Shown here: positions 1-11,211 of the stretch, one piece after another
Layout: each line of letters opens with the position of its first letter
Numbering within the stretch: position 1 is the first letter of the stretch
Source: Gordionus sp. m RMFG-2023
Taxonomy: Eukaryota; Nematomorpha; Gordioida; Chordodea; Parachordodidae
DNA length: 64,000 nt
Direction: 5' to 3'
Assembly (NCBI RefSeq): GCF_954871325.1
Contig: NC_088776.1
Span: forward strand, 11,160,052 to 11,224,051
Translations under genes and position numbers: made by a program
The notes under the pieces: model-generated
What the model was told of the DNA's origin: nothing
The model's input: only the letters and a program-made list of their open reading frames with translations
Database searches by the model: none

Positions 1-981
1 GTCTATAATTTTTTAATTAAAATATTCTAAATTCCTGAATTTTTATTAAAAATAAATTAAATTTTTCAATAATTGAAGTTAAATCTTTTAAAAATTTATT
101 TGCATTTTTTAATCCCTCACTAAACTTTTCGTCAAGGAAAACATTAAAAATTGAAATTATAATTGCCAAGGATGATTTTTCAATTTTTTTTTCCGAATTA
201 TCATTTAAAAAGGAATAAGGAAAAATATCTAGGTTCAGTTTTCTAAAACAATATTGCTTTATAGTTTTATTCCATATATATAATTATTTAAAAATACATA
301 TCTATTTAACAAAGTTTTTAAAATCACTATTTTATTATTTAAATTTATTAACAATTTGAAGTTAAACCAATAGCAATCTAAAATAAGAAATAGAAGATAT
401 TGTTCAAACTCAATATAATATACCAATACCAATATTTTGTCAATCTTGGGTTTTTAATGTTGGTCCCCAGCCCTTTACTATAGTATAATTTAATTGCTTA
501 TATTTTAATTTCATGTTTAAGCTTTTCAAAATATTAAGACAGAATAATTCTTTTAATGGTTATTTTATAATACCCATGATTTATTATTAAAGTAATGTTT
601 AAAATAATTATATATTATTTCATCTTTTTACCTTCATATGCTTTTTTAAGTTTGAACTGCTGGACATTAAGGTTAAAATATTTGCTTTGGGACATAATTT
701 ACATTTACAAAGTAATTTTTTTTATTGGTGTAAAATATGTTTCAAATTAGGGCCAGGGAAGGGTTAAATGATCTTCATCTTAAGAAGTAAGTACTATGAC
801 ATAATATTCTCAAAATAAATTATAAAATAGAATAATATTATTATTATTAACATTTACTTTGAATTTTAATTGAATATTAAATAGATTAACATTCGACTGA
901 AAATTTAACAAGTATTTAAAATAAAAATGAAGGAATGGTGGTTGATATGAAAAACTCGGGTTAAATTATTTATTAAAAAAT
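1..981. mobile_element. Right-end part of an hAT element, first copy of a tandem pair
   Basis: The first 980 bases align, with small gaps, to 2927-3195 plus 6570-7130, so this is a second copy of the interior-to-right part of the hAT family that fills 982-7306. It holds the N-terminal zinc-finger exon of the transposase on the minus strand but stops before the right terminal inverted repeat and abuts the left end of the next copy at 982. The transposase body would lie left of the window. hAT identity rests on the BED finger and the neighbouring complete copy. It is a non-functional fragment as seen here. Confidence 0.7.
632..711 (-). pseudogene. BED-type zinc-finger exon of hAT transposase
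   Basis: Reading the minus strand gives CKCKLCPKANILTLMS followed by SSSNLKKHMK. This is the C-x2-C ... H spacing of the BED finger that starts hAT transposases and binds the element ends. The reading frame is followed directly by a GT donor (complement of 630-631), so this looks like a small first exon. The matching place in the neighbouring copy (about 6930-6990) is degraded. Confidence 0.65.
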
Positions 982-1289
982 TAGTGCTGTAAACGTTACT
1001 GCAAAAAGAAAATGCGTTACCGTTACTCGTTACTTGGAACGTGCGTTATTGACTAACGGGTTACTCGTTACTTAAAAAATTAAATATTATATACAAAAAT
1101 TATTTTTTTCCTACAATATATAATATAAATAAATACAAAAAGAATATATAATAAGATAAGATTTTTTTATAAAAAATATTTTCATATATATAATTATAAT
1201 ATAAATAAAATTATACAAAAATAACATATTATATATAAGATAACATCTTTTTGCAAACAATTTTATATTAATTTTTAGAAGAATTGATT

Positions 1290-2850
1290 TTCAAAATTTT
1301 GATCAGACAAACAAGAGCGCTTAGTGCTCAACACAGCTATCGCCGTGTTAAAAATACGTTCAATTGGCGCAGAGGATGGGAGAGTTGTATTATATTTAAA
1401 TAAAATTTTAATTCGGGGAATTTATTAAAAATATTTAGAGAATTAGCTTTATTTTGAAAAAAGCTTAATAGATCATCTTCAAAGAGATTTTTATTTATTT
1501 CCTCATCAAAAAAATTTATCTTGATTTTATCCAGGACCAATCCAATTTAAATAGCGGGTGAAATATTGTGGATGGTATGTATTCATCTTTATAGATGTTA
1601 TAATCTATTGAAAATAAAAGATAATCAAAATATAAATTGTAACCAATATTTGAACTGTATACCTTTTATCTATGCCTTCCAGGATTGAATTAATAAGTGG
1701 CTTAACTTGAAATTATTTAAAGCCATTTATTTAAGTTTTAATATTATTATCTCTGCATTTTTTCTTTGCTCTCTAAAATTGAAAAGGCGTAAAAATCGGT
1801 TCCATAACTTATAAAATCTATACATATCATATTTCTTAATTAACACTAACCATACAATATTCATCCATGAATTACTTGTCGTTATTTGAAAATCTCTGTA
1901 ATTCAGATTTAAAACAAGTTCGTCAAATTTTTGGAAATTCTCCTTAATATGACTATCTATTAATTTCATGGAGTTATAAAAAGAGTTCCATCTTGTCATA
2001 ACCTGTTTAATCAGATATCTTCCCATGTTTTCCTTAAAACTGACTGCACAGTTTGAAGATTGCCCATGTTTATTCCACAGTAGCTTACACTTAGAAAATA
2101 TAATTTTGAAATAGTTTTTAAAATGGTCATCGTTAACACTTGCAATGAGATTTAAAGTATGTGCTGAACAGGAGTAATGCTTAGGTAAGTATACAATACT
2201 ATCATTAGTATTTTGATTTTCAAATAGATCAAATAATGAAAGAGGAACTATTTCATCATCGATTTCTCTCCTTGTTTATATAGTCTAATAAATTTTTAAT
2301 AAATATAGTATAATTTTTTTACTTGAAAGCTTTTATATAATTCCTAGCATTGCCAGTAATGCATTTGGTCACTTTATTTTGTATCTTATATGCGGTAAAA
2401 ATTTTATAGATTATTTTTCCTAGAAAATCAAATGAGTTTTTGGTTTAGCCTTTTACAAGCTAAGCAGGTTGAAACCCTCTTAAAAGTGTCTGGGTATAAC
2501 CAGTGTACGGTCATCCGTAAATAAAAAATTTTTAAAAGACAATATTTTCAATCTATAAAATATATATTTTATAAACCGATGATAAGCTGACCAAGAATCT
2601 ACAGTTGCATAGACAATTTTTGGGATACACAATTAATCAACTTATTTGCTATGGTGTCATATGCTTTGTTAATTTTAATACGAGGGTAGGCCTAGACATC
2701 ACATTTTTAGTTGGCTGCAATTTTTTGATAATAATAAAAAATGCAGTGCAAAATGGTTGTAATTTTTCAATTACAAAATTAAAAACTAATTCATCAACTG
2801 CTGATTGTGCTATTTTTATCTTTAATGTCGATGAATTCTTCCAATGAGTG
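1290..2850 (-). pseudogene. hAT transposase (broken)
   Basis: Minus-strand pieces in several frames together cover most of an hAT transposase. From N to C they are LQPTKNVMSRPTLV (about 2700), an ATVDSWSAYHR segment near 2600 (the usual C-T-x-D-x-W-S region), KHYSCSAHTLNLIA near 2190 (the conserved H-x2-C-x-AHTLNL motif), TRWNSFYNSMKL near 1990, and the C-terminal dimerisation motif TLPSSAPIERIFNTAI near 1380. Several stops and frame changes separate them, so no active enzyme is expected. The BED finger would lie on a separate upstream exon. Confidence 0.8.
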
Positions 2851-3179
2851 TGAGTTGATTCACTTCAATTTTTTTTTATTACTATTCAAATGTTCATTAT
2901 TATCTTTTATTTTTTAGGTATATACAGTCTATAATTTTTTAATTAAAATATTATTAATTCCTGAATTTTTTATTAAAAATAACTTAGTTTCAATAATTAA
3001 GGTGAATCTTTTAAAAATTCCTCATTAAGCTTATTAAAACATTAGAAATTGAAATTATGATTGCCAATAATTTTTCAATTTCTTATCATTATCAGAATTA
3101 TCATTTAAAAAGGAATCAGGAAAAATATCTAGGTTATGTTCTATAAAACAATATTACTTCATAGTTTTATTTCATATAT

Positions 3180-3195
3180 ATATTTATTTAAACAA
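3180..3195. repeat. Left target-site duplication of the LINE
   Basis: The 16-mer ATATTTATTTAAACAA occurs here and again at 6570-6585, exactly bracketing the LINE. It fits TPRT integration into the hAT element. Confidence 0.9.
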
Positions 3196-6100
3196 CTCTC
3201 CCAAAATCCTACCTTCAGCCTCATCGTGGCGGGGGAGTGGCAACGTCTTTTGGCGGCTAATGGAGGTCTAAAAGATGTGATCTGGGTCTAGAATAGGATC
3301 ACCATCTCCTCGACGGGGTGTAAAAACCACTTAAAGTGGTTGATGTCAGGAAGGGCATCCGATTGTAAAAACCTTGCTACAAAATTTCCCTATGGTTACA
3401 ACAAAGCATGGGCGGGGTACAGCCCAAAGTACCCCGTGGGCCTCCTCATCCGCCTACGACAAAAAGAAGGATGGGAAACCTGATGGAACCACTATTCATG
3501 AAAATGAAACTTATGACGGCCATAAACGACCTGATAAAAAGTGGAGAAACCAGTTTACGGGTGATCGAGTTAGGGTCGCGACATGGAATGTTGGGAGTAT
3601 GACGGGAAGAGCGGGAGAAGTCGTCGATGTATTTCACAGAAGACATATAGATGTGTGCTGCATACAGGAGACTAGATGGAAAGGAAATGGGACCAGAATG
3701 ATTGGCAAGACTAGCGAATAGTATAAATTCTTTTGGCAAGGAGGTAATGATGGTAAGGCTGAAGTTGGAGTATTGGTTGCGGAGAAATTGGTAGACAAAG
3801 TAGTCGAAGTGAGAAGGCTAGAGAACCAGATAATGGTTATCAAGATGATTTTTGGTAGAAAGCTATATAATATTATCTCGGCATATGTTCCTCAGGTTGG
3901 AAGAAGTGAAGAAGAGAAAGATATATTTTGGGACAGTCTATTGAGGGTGACATCGAGACTGGCAAATGAAGAGGGGATTATCCTGGCTAGTGATCTGAAT
4001 GGACATGTGGGAGCGAGTAGTGAGGGTTATGAAGGAGTACATGGAGGGTTCAGTTACGGCATGAGAAATTTGGAAGGAGAGAGGATTTTAGAATTTAGTG
4101 ATGCTATGGATATGATTGTCTGTAAATGTTTAAGAAAGAATCAGAGAAGCTGGTGACTTATAAGCCGGGTAGTACCAAAAGTGCTGTGGATTACTTGTTA
4201 TTAAGGAGATGTGATCGATGTATAGTAAAAAATGTGAAAGTGATACCGGAAGAGGAATGTATAAATCAGCATCGACTAGTTGTAGGAGATCTCACTCTTA
4301 AAGGTGCCAGGGTCACTAAAAATAGTTTGTGCCAAGGCTGAAGGTTTGGAAATTGAAGGAGGAGAATGCTAGACGTCAATTCAATATGGCATTGGCGATT
4401 AGGGAGGCGGAGGTTGCACAAGCATCTGGGGTGAATGACAAGTGGGAAGCCATGAAGAAAGCCTGGGTAATGACAACTGAGGAGGTATGTGGATGGATAA
4501 AAGGGCCGCCTAGACATAAGGAGACTTGGTGGTGGAGCCTGGAGGTAGCGAAAGCCGTGGATGAGAAACGGAGGTGTTTCAATGTATGGTATAATAGCAA
4601 AGAAAATAGTGATAATGATATTTACAAGATGGCTAAAAGAAATGCTAAGAAATTAATAGCGAAGGCACAAGAAGAAAAAAGACACAAGTTTGCTAAAGAA
4701 ATGGAATGCGCTGATGGAATTGGAAATATGGTTCGAATGGCAAAACAGATGTCAAAAAAGAGGCAGAATGTGATAGGTGTAAAGTGTTTGAAAAATATGG
4801 AAGGAAAAATGACGATTGATAGTAATGGTATTAAGAACACCTGGAAGATTTACATGAAAGGACTTTTGAATGAAGCAAATGAATGGAATAATAATATTAG
4901 TTGTGCAAAGGTAGAAGGTCCAGGGTGTAAATTTGGCAAGGACGAGATAAAGAGATAAGTGAAAAAGATGAAGAAAGGGAAGGCATCGGGTTTAACGATG
5001 GTGGTATCAGAGATGTTTAAAGGTTTTGATGATTTAGGGATTGAATGGTTAATGAATTTAGCAAATCAGATTGTCACAGAAGGTACTATTCCCGAGGACT
5101 GGTGAAGAAGTATAATTATCCCAGTATACAAGGGGAAAAGTGATCCTTTAGATTGCGGGTCTTACAGTGCTATTAAACTCTTGGAACATGCAATGAAAGT
5201 GTTTGAGAGAGTGTTAGAGAAGCCATCGGGAAAAGGCACGACAGATGCAATTTTTGTGGTGAGACAAATTCTGGAGAAGTATCTTGCGAAGGAAAAGAAA
5301 CTCTATTATGCGTTTGTTGATTTGGAGAAAGCATTTGATAGGGTGCCGCGTGAGATTACTGGGCCTTGAGAAAATCTGGTGTGGAGGAATGGTTGGTTAC
5401 CGCAGTGATGGCAATGTATGTTGGAGCACAAACAGCAGTACGGACGGATTATGGTGATAGTGACAGCTTTGAGGTGAAGGTAGGACTTCATCAAGGATCC
5501 GTGCTGAGTCCATTATTATTTATCTTAGTAATGGATGTGGTGGCTAGAGAAATGCGTGAAGGACTTCCCTGGGAGATATTATATGCAGATGACCTTGTAT
5601 TAATGGCAAACGGTGAGGAAGAATTGAGGGATAAAGTTAGTAAATGGAAGATGACTATGGAAGCAAAGGGCCTGAAAATGAATGCATCAAAAACAAAGGT
5701 GATGATTGGTGGGGAAAATCTAAAGATGGAAGAATCCGGTAAGTGGCCTTGTAGTGTATGTGGGAAAGGAGTTGCTAGAAATTCTATCCAATGCACCAGA
5801 TGCCAGAAATGGGTACATAAAAGATGTAGCGGGAAAAAAGGCAGTTTGATGTTAGAAATAATGACCTTTATTTGTAAAACATGCATGAAAGGGATACATA
5901 ACCTAAAAAATGGTGGTCTGGATATTGGCAATGGGATAACCCTAGAAAAAGTGGATAAGTTTTGTTATTTAGGGGATATGCTTAACGCAGATGGTGTTGT
6001 AGATTCTGCCGTTGTTGAAGGATCAGACAAGCTTGGAAGAAGTTCAGAGAGATGTCGTCTATTCTTACAAATAAAAAGGTTTCTCTGAAGTTAAAGGGGA

Positions 6101-6569
6101 AAGTTTACGTAAGCTGTGTGAGGAGTTGTTTAGTTTATGGCGGTGAAACTTGGGCAATGAAAGCAACTCACGAAGCCAAATTAGAAAGAACAGAGATGAG
6201 GATGGTTAGATGGATGTGTGGGGTATCTCTGAGAGAGAGAAAAACTAGCAAGGAATTGCGAGCAAGATTAGGTATAGAAATGATTGGTATGGTAATGCGA
6301 CGAAATAGACTAAGATGGTTTGGGCATGTGGAACGTATGACAAGAGATGACTGGGTAAAGAGATGCACAATGATGGAAGTAGGAGGATCAAGACCTAGAG
6401 AAAGACCCAAGATGACGTGGACAAATGTGATAGCGGCGGATATGAGAAGCATGAATCTTACAAGTATTGATGCTCAGGACCGTCAAAAATGGAAAAGAAA
6501 AATCAGAGGGAAAACTGGCCTACCCGCGTAAACCTGGAAATCGCCATAAAACGGAAAAGAAAGAAGAAG
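3196..6569 (+). mobile_element. Non-LTR retrotransposon (LINE, endonuclease plus RT), near full length
   Basis: This 3.4 kb element runs from a GC-rich 5' leader (CTCTCCCAAAATCC...) to a short A-rich tail (GAAAAGAAAGAAGAAG), bracketed by a 16 bp target duplication. It belongs to the widespread animal family whose endonuclease part is often mis-annotated as craniofacial development protein 2-like. Its base composition is clearly richer in G+C than the surroundings, as expected for a fairly recent insertion. It sits inside the hAT element at 982-7306 and so is younger than it. Confidence 0.9.
3374..6531 (+). pseudogene. LINE endonuclease / reverse transcriptase polyprotein (broken)
   Basis: Plus-strand pieces give, in order: an AP-endonuclease (TWNVGSMTGRAGEVVD, then CCIQETRWKG near 3580-3690; ASDLNGHVG near 3990), a connecting helical region (4330-4950), and an RT with FVDLEKAFDRVPRE (5310), GLHQGSVLSPLLF (5482) and the catalytic YADD (5581). 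A cysteine-rich finger CSVCGKGVARNSIQC...KWVH follows (5748-5890), typical of this family. The C-terminal domain is NRLRWFGHVERM (6310), PRERPKMTW and a terminal stop near 6531. There is a stop after the first endonuclease motif, frame changes near 4130, 4330 and 5365, and a deletion of roughly 18 codons before GKGTTDAIF (about 5220). It is not functional. Confidence 0.85.
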
Positions 6570-6585
6570 ATATTTATTTAAACAA
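6570..6585. repeat. Right target-site duplication of the LINE
   Basis: Second copy of the 16-mer ATATTTATTTAAACAA found at 3180-3195. hAT sequence resumes directly after it. Confidence 0.9.
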
Positions 6586-7477
6586 AGTTTTTTAAAATAA
6601 CTATTTTATACTTTAAATTAAATATATTAACAATTTTAAGCTAAACCAATCAATACTACAACAAGAAATAGAAGATATTGTTTAAACCCAATATAATATT
6701 TTGAACCAATAACATTATTATGAATGTTATTGGTTCAAATGTTAGATCTCAGCCCTATACTATAGTATAATTTAATTGCTTATATTTATTTCATGATTAA
6801 GCTTTTAAAATATTATGAAAGAATACTTCTTTTAATGGTTATTTATAATACACATGATTTAATATTCTATTAAAAGTAATGTTTAAAATAATAATATAGT
6901 AATTCATTTTTTTTACCTTCACATACTTTTTTAAGTTTAAACTCTGAACATTGGAGGTTGAATATTTGTGTTGTTATTAACATTTACTTTGAATTTTGAT
7001 TGAATATTAATTAGATTAACATTCGAATGATAATTTAACAATGAGAATTTAAAATAAAAATAAAGAAATGGTGGTTGATATGAATTAAAAACTCTGCTTA
7101 AATTAAAAATAAAATTATTTATAGTACAATAAAATATGTTTTTCTTTTTTTAATATATTTTAAGAAAAAATCTAAAGTAACAAGTAACGTTTTGTGTTAC
7201 CGTTACTCAAAAGAAACTCGTTACTGTTATTCGTTACCTCTAGAAGAAGGTAACGAATGGCGTTCTATTTCTTCAAAAAGGGTAACGACGTTACTTTACA
7301 GCACTACTTTTAACCCTTCTCACATTTTGAAATAGACCAATTTTTAAAAAAAAAATTGATATGTACTCAATTTTTAAGATTTTAAACATTGTGTATCTAC
7401 AATACAACAAATTACTATTATTATTTTTTTTTTAATCTCGTAAATTCATTATATATTTTATTAATCGCCATTATAAA

Positions 7478-7791
7478 AAAATTAGATATATACATTATAT
7501 TATTTTTTTACAATGTGATGTTAATTCATTTATTTATCACATATTCACATTATTACAATTATACCATATTTACACATGGCCGAAATGATAGTAAATATCA
7601 ATATTTAAAATTTTGGCCTCCTAATTTAGTCCAAAGCGAATCGAATTCGTGTGACTTAATTTCTGCACCTAAAGTATTGAGTAAACCGAACTCTTTTAGG
7701 CTTAATTCACACATTTGCATATCATCCTTTCGTTATAAAATATTTTATTGAATAAATAAATTATTCCACAAAATTATTATCAAAATTTAAT
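7478..7791 (-). repeat. Distal copy of the duplicated myosin VI terminal exon block
   Basis: This 314 bp block is an ungapped direct repeat of 10898-11211, with 11 differences counted by eye (about 96.5 percent identity). It includes about 65 bp of upstream intron with the splice acceptor, the whole terminal exon and its 3' sequence with an AATAAA. The retroelement at 7792-10897 lies between the copies. Whether the block is a very long target-site duplication or an independent segmental duplication cannot be settled from one sequence. Confidence 0.9.
7598..7726 (-). pseudogene. Second copy of myosin VI terminal exon, coding part
   Basis: On the minus strand, after an AG acceptor, the frame reads [16 protein letters not shown] ... 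[16 protein letters not shown] then stop: 42 residues. The frame is open and identical in length to the gene-proximal copy at 11018-11146. It has EFG where the proximal copy and human myosin VI have ETG. It could only be used if splicing skipped the proximal exon and the whole retroelement, so it is probably a spare or decaying exon. An AATAAA lies downstream in the copied block. Confidence 0.75.
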
Positions 7792-10700
7792 ACATATTTT
7801 AGATATGATAATTAAATATTCAAATGAGATTAATTATAGTCAGACTTGATTTATTTTTATTATAATATAAATTAATGAATTTAACGATGTTAACTATTTC
7901 AATCAACCTAACAAATTTAAAGACAAAGGATAATAATAATCACAATTTAAAGTTAAGATAACCCAACTTCATCATAAAACTAAAACATGAGCAATAGGAG
8001 AACTTGCTCATATTACTTTAGAATTATCAACATAAAAATAACAATTTAATAATCATTCATGGACCCCTCACTTCAAGATGCCCAGGTAGTAATAAACCTT
8101 CAGCCTCCCAACTAGAACATCACTTAGCATCTCACAAGATATTTTACCACCACCTTGAATCTCAACCCCAAATGACTATCAATTATTTAATCCACCAAAT
8201 GAAAATCCAACACAGGAAAAGATTTGGAATACCCAAAATTTTTAACAAGCTATTTTAGCTCTACCATATTAAGAATCCCAAAGCAGCCCTTAAATTAATT
8301 TATCTTTTTATATCAAAACCATTAATAATATTTTACAAAATCCAGAAGATCTAAATTGGAGAAAATTAATATATTTCCCAACATTAATATTATCAAATCC
8401 ACCAATAGATAATCCAACTCCACTGCCAAACCATCATAGAAAGAATTGAAAACTTTGTTTTTAATATGAAAAATTAACACCACATATCAACGATCCTGCT
8501 AAAAAGCCTCCAAGCAACCCCTCACACAAACTAATATATAATAAGATTAATAATTTTAATCTAAAAAGAGCCCTCCGATCTCTTGCTAACGCAAACACTT
8601 TGGCACCTGATAACATCACCACAAGAAATCAACTTTTAGAAAAACATCCGAGCCCTAAATACACTCCTCAAATACTACCTATAATAAATTCAAAGATAAA
8701 TATCACTTCCATAGAAGCCCAAACCGCTATTAAATCTTTTTCAAACGATTCTTCTCCAGGACTGGATTACCTTCGACCTTTATTTATTATCGACCTCTTG
8801 GGTTTAAACAGTCCCTAATTTCTACTTTATTCTTTAACGAAAATTTTTAAACTTATTATCAACGAGAAATTATTAAATATACTACTAGCACCAATAATAT
8901 TTGGTGCTTGACTAATTGTGCTTGAAAAAGCTGAAAATCAAGTGCGCTCAATAGCTATTGGAATTTTCTACTGACGAATCATTTCAAAAATTATTTGTAA
9001 TCGACTCAAATCTACATAACCTTAAGTTTAGCTCCTTACCAAGTTGGATTTGGAGTAAAAGGAGGCAATGAAGCCGCAGTCCATTGCAGTCGACTAGTTT
9101 TATCCAACCTCAAACCTGAAGATTATATAGCAAAACTAGACATATCCAAAGTCTTTAATTAAATTAATAGGAATAAAATGATCGATAATTTCTTATATAC
9201 ATTCCCTGACTACAACAATTACATCCATCTTAGCTATAGGATTCCTTCCTTACTCAAATTTAATGATTATATTAATTCTGCAGAAGGTCTCCAACAGGGT
9301 GACCCATTAGGACCACTACTTTTTTGCTATACCCTTAAACACCTAATAAGTGATATTGCTTTTTCATGCAAACTCAATCTACACGTTTGGAACTATCGGG
9401 TACTATTTCTTCAATCCAGAATTGTCTAGATATAATTAACAAACACTTTGAAGAACTTTATCCTTAAATATAAAAAAATGCGAAATTTATCCTTCTCCGC
9501 CTCCAACAGACACTATATTAGATAACTTTCGACGGACACCCTTACAAGATTTCAGTATATTAGGAGCCCCATTGGGAGGTGCAGAGGGAGTTTTTAATTT
9601 TTTAAATAATTACCTTCAATCACTATTACCCAAACTATCGATCTTAAAAAAATTACCCATCCATCAAATTTCATTCTCAAAAACGCCCTTTTAATACCAC
9701 AAATCCAGTATTGTTTAAATACTTCTAGTGCCTTCTCTTTTGAAATTCTTTAGAATACGAACAAAAGATACCACAAATGATGACAGAGTTATTAAACATC
9801 AAACTCGATTCTAAATCATGGCTTCATGCAACTCTCCCTTGTAAATCTGGAGGCCTAAGATCGGCATAAGTATAGCCCTTGTTTCCTTCATAATACACCA
9901 AATCAGTAAAATATATAACCTCGCAAATTATTACCATCGATAAGGATAATTTATTAGATGAAGCCTTGGAATATTAATGTCTTACCAAACACAGCCCCAC
10001 CAGATTCAACGAAACAAAAAGATTTGAACCAAGGATTGGTATCTCGTTCCTTAGCTACCTCAACTTGAGCGATGATCACCAATATATATCCCTCCTAAAA
10101 ACACTTAATTTTAATAACTCTGACCATGAATGGTTGGACTCATATCCCAGCATTTTAAATAACCAACTAATAGATAACGACTCTTTTCGTTATGCAATCA
10201 ATTTATGCTTGGGCGTACCTTTCCTAAACCAATATACTTGCATTAAATGCAATCAATCGGCAGACGCGTATGGCTTTCCACTGTAAATTTATATCAAAAA
10301 TCAGCCGACATGATAAAATAAATTCAATAATAGCTTCTTTTTAAGCCAATTTTTCTTGTGTTTTAGAACCGACATCTTCTTTAGGTAAAAAACTCCCTGA
10401 CGGCAAAACCATCGTACCATTTTAAAGGGAAAGTCTGAACCCATGGCCCCATCTAATAATTTGCATGATCCCCTCAATAGAGCTGAATCTCTAAAAAACA
10501 AAATACTAGCACCTAATGTGTGACAACCACTTTGTTCCCATAGCAGCTACATCAACCTGCTCTTTTAGCAAGCGGTATTAAATCTATTCAAAATAATATC
10601 CAAATCAATTAAAAAATCATACCTTTCTCCATCTTATAAACTCAAGCAGAAAATTGCCGTCTCTTTAATTAGATCTAACTATCTAATATTTAAAAAATCC

Positions 10701-10897
10701 TGGCCCGCTGATTTTTTTAAAAAAAAAATTTTCTCATGCTTTGTGTTAATTTTTTTTTTTAAACTTGTACTTATATATGACATATTTTTTTTACTATAAA
10801 CTTTATATTATACCATCCATGTTAATTTTTAAATAATAATATTTTTTCATATTTGTATATGAATTTTAATAAAAATCAATAGAATTTCAAATTCATT
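7792..10897 (+). mobile_element. RLE-type non-LTR retrotransposon between two copies of a host exon
   Basis: This 3.1 kb plus-strand element carries RT motifs and, downstream, a zinc-knuckle and PDG motif typical of LINEs with a restriction-like endonuclease (the R2-like broad group) rather than an AP endonuclease. Its two ends coincide with the inner ends of the 314 bp direct repeats. No poly(A) tail is visible. It is heavily decayed. The RLE assignment is inferred from C-x2-C...H-C and KLPDG; a phylogeny would be needed to place the clade. Confidence 0.75.
8250..10740 (+). pseudogene. RLE-LINE reverse transcriptase / endonuclease (broken)
   Basis: Pieces in changing frames follow the usual order of the family. 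They are SPGLDYLRPLFIIDLL (8752, the S-x-G-x-D-GLRP motif), YQVGFGVKGGNEAAVHCSR (near 9039-9090), a decayed catalytic first Asp region (KLDISKVFN, 9130), LQQGDPLGPLLFCYTLK (9289), and GAPLGGAEG near 9570. Then come TCIKCNQSADAYGF with a His and Cys in the next frame (10239), HDKINSIIASF (10308), VLEPTSS and KLPDGKTIVPF (10355-10420). The last motif resembles the catalytic R/K-PDG of the restriction-like endonuclease. Many stops and frame changes are present. Confidence 0.7.
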
Positions 10898-11211
10898 AAA
10901 ATTAGATATATACATTATATCATTTTTTTACAATGTGATGTTAATACATTTATTTATCACATATTCACATTATTACAATTATACCATATTTACACATGGC
11001 CGAAATGATAGTAAATATCAATATTTAAAATTTTGACCTCCTAATTTAGTCCAAAGCGAATCGAATTCGTGTGACTTAATTTCCGCACCTAAAGTATTGA
11101 GTAAACCGGTTTCTTTTAGACTTAATTCACACATTTGCATATCATCCTTTCCTTATAAAATATTTTATTGTATAAATAAATTATTCCACAAAATTATTAT
11201 CATAATTTAAT
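10898..11211 (-). repeat. Proximal copy of the duplicated terminal-exon block
   Basis: 314 bp, ungapped direct repeat of 7478-7791. It covers the intron 3' end, the terminal exon and the 3' untranslated end. The retroelement begins immediately on its left. Confidence 0.9.
11018..11146 (-). CDS. MYO6: Myosin VI terminal exon, gene-proximal copy
   Basis: After an AG acceptor the frame reads [16 protein letters not shown] ... [16 protein letters not shown] and a TGA stop (11020-11018), matching human DDMEMCELNLEETGL and EIWERCGGIQYL. It ends about 20 residues before the vertebrate C terminus. An AATAAA lies at 10954-10949. This copy keeps ETG, unlike the distal copy at 7598-7726, so it is probably the one in use. 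Confidence 0.93.
   Translation of the reverse strand, partial: DDMQMCELSLKETGLLNTLGAEIKSHEFDSLWTKLGGQNFKY

Larger units (their letters stand above)
982..7306 (-). mobile_element. hAT DNA transposon split by a LINE insertion
   Basis: The ends carry a perfect 12 bp terminal inverted repeat: TAGTGCTGTAAA at 982 and its complement ending at 7306. Both ends are followed by GTTAC/GTAACG-rich subterminal motifs. The transposase lies on the minus strand (about 2850 to 1290). A LINE occupies 3196-6569, so the element itself is about 2.95 kb. No convincing 8 bp target duplication is seen (TAAAAAAT versus CTTTTAAC), in keeping with the rearranged tandem arrangement with the copy on its left. The family matches the outer hAT at 41973-44614 in its ends, BED finger and C terminus. 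Confidence 0.75.

Noticed and set aside
5748-5890. Captured host PHD or RING finger in the LINE
   Set aside because: A CxVCGxxVxxNSxxC...WVH finger at this position is normal for this LINE family.
7389-7751. Plus-strand open frame of 120 codons
   Set aside because: It is the antisense shadow of the duplicated myosin VI exon; the minus strand reads the real protein.
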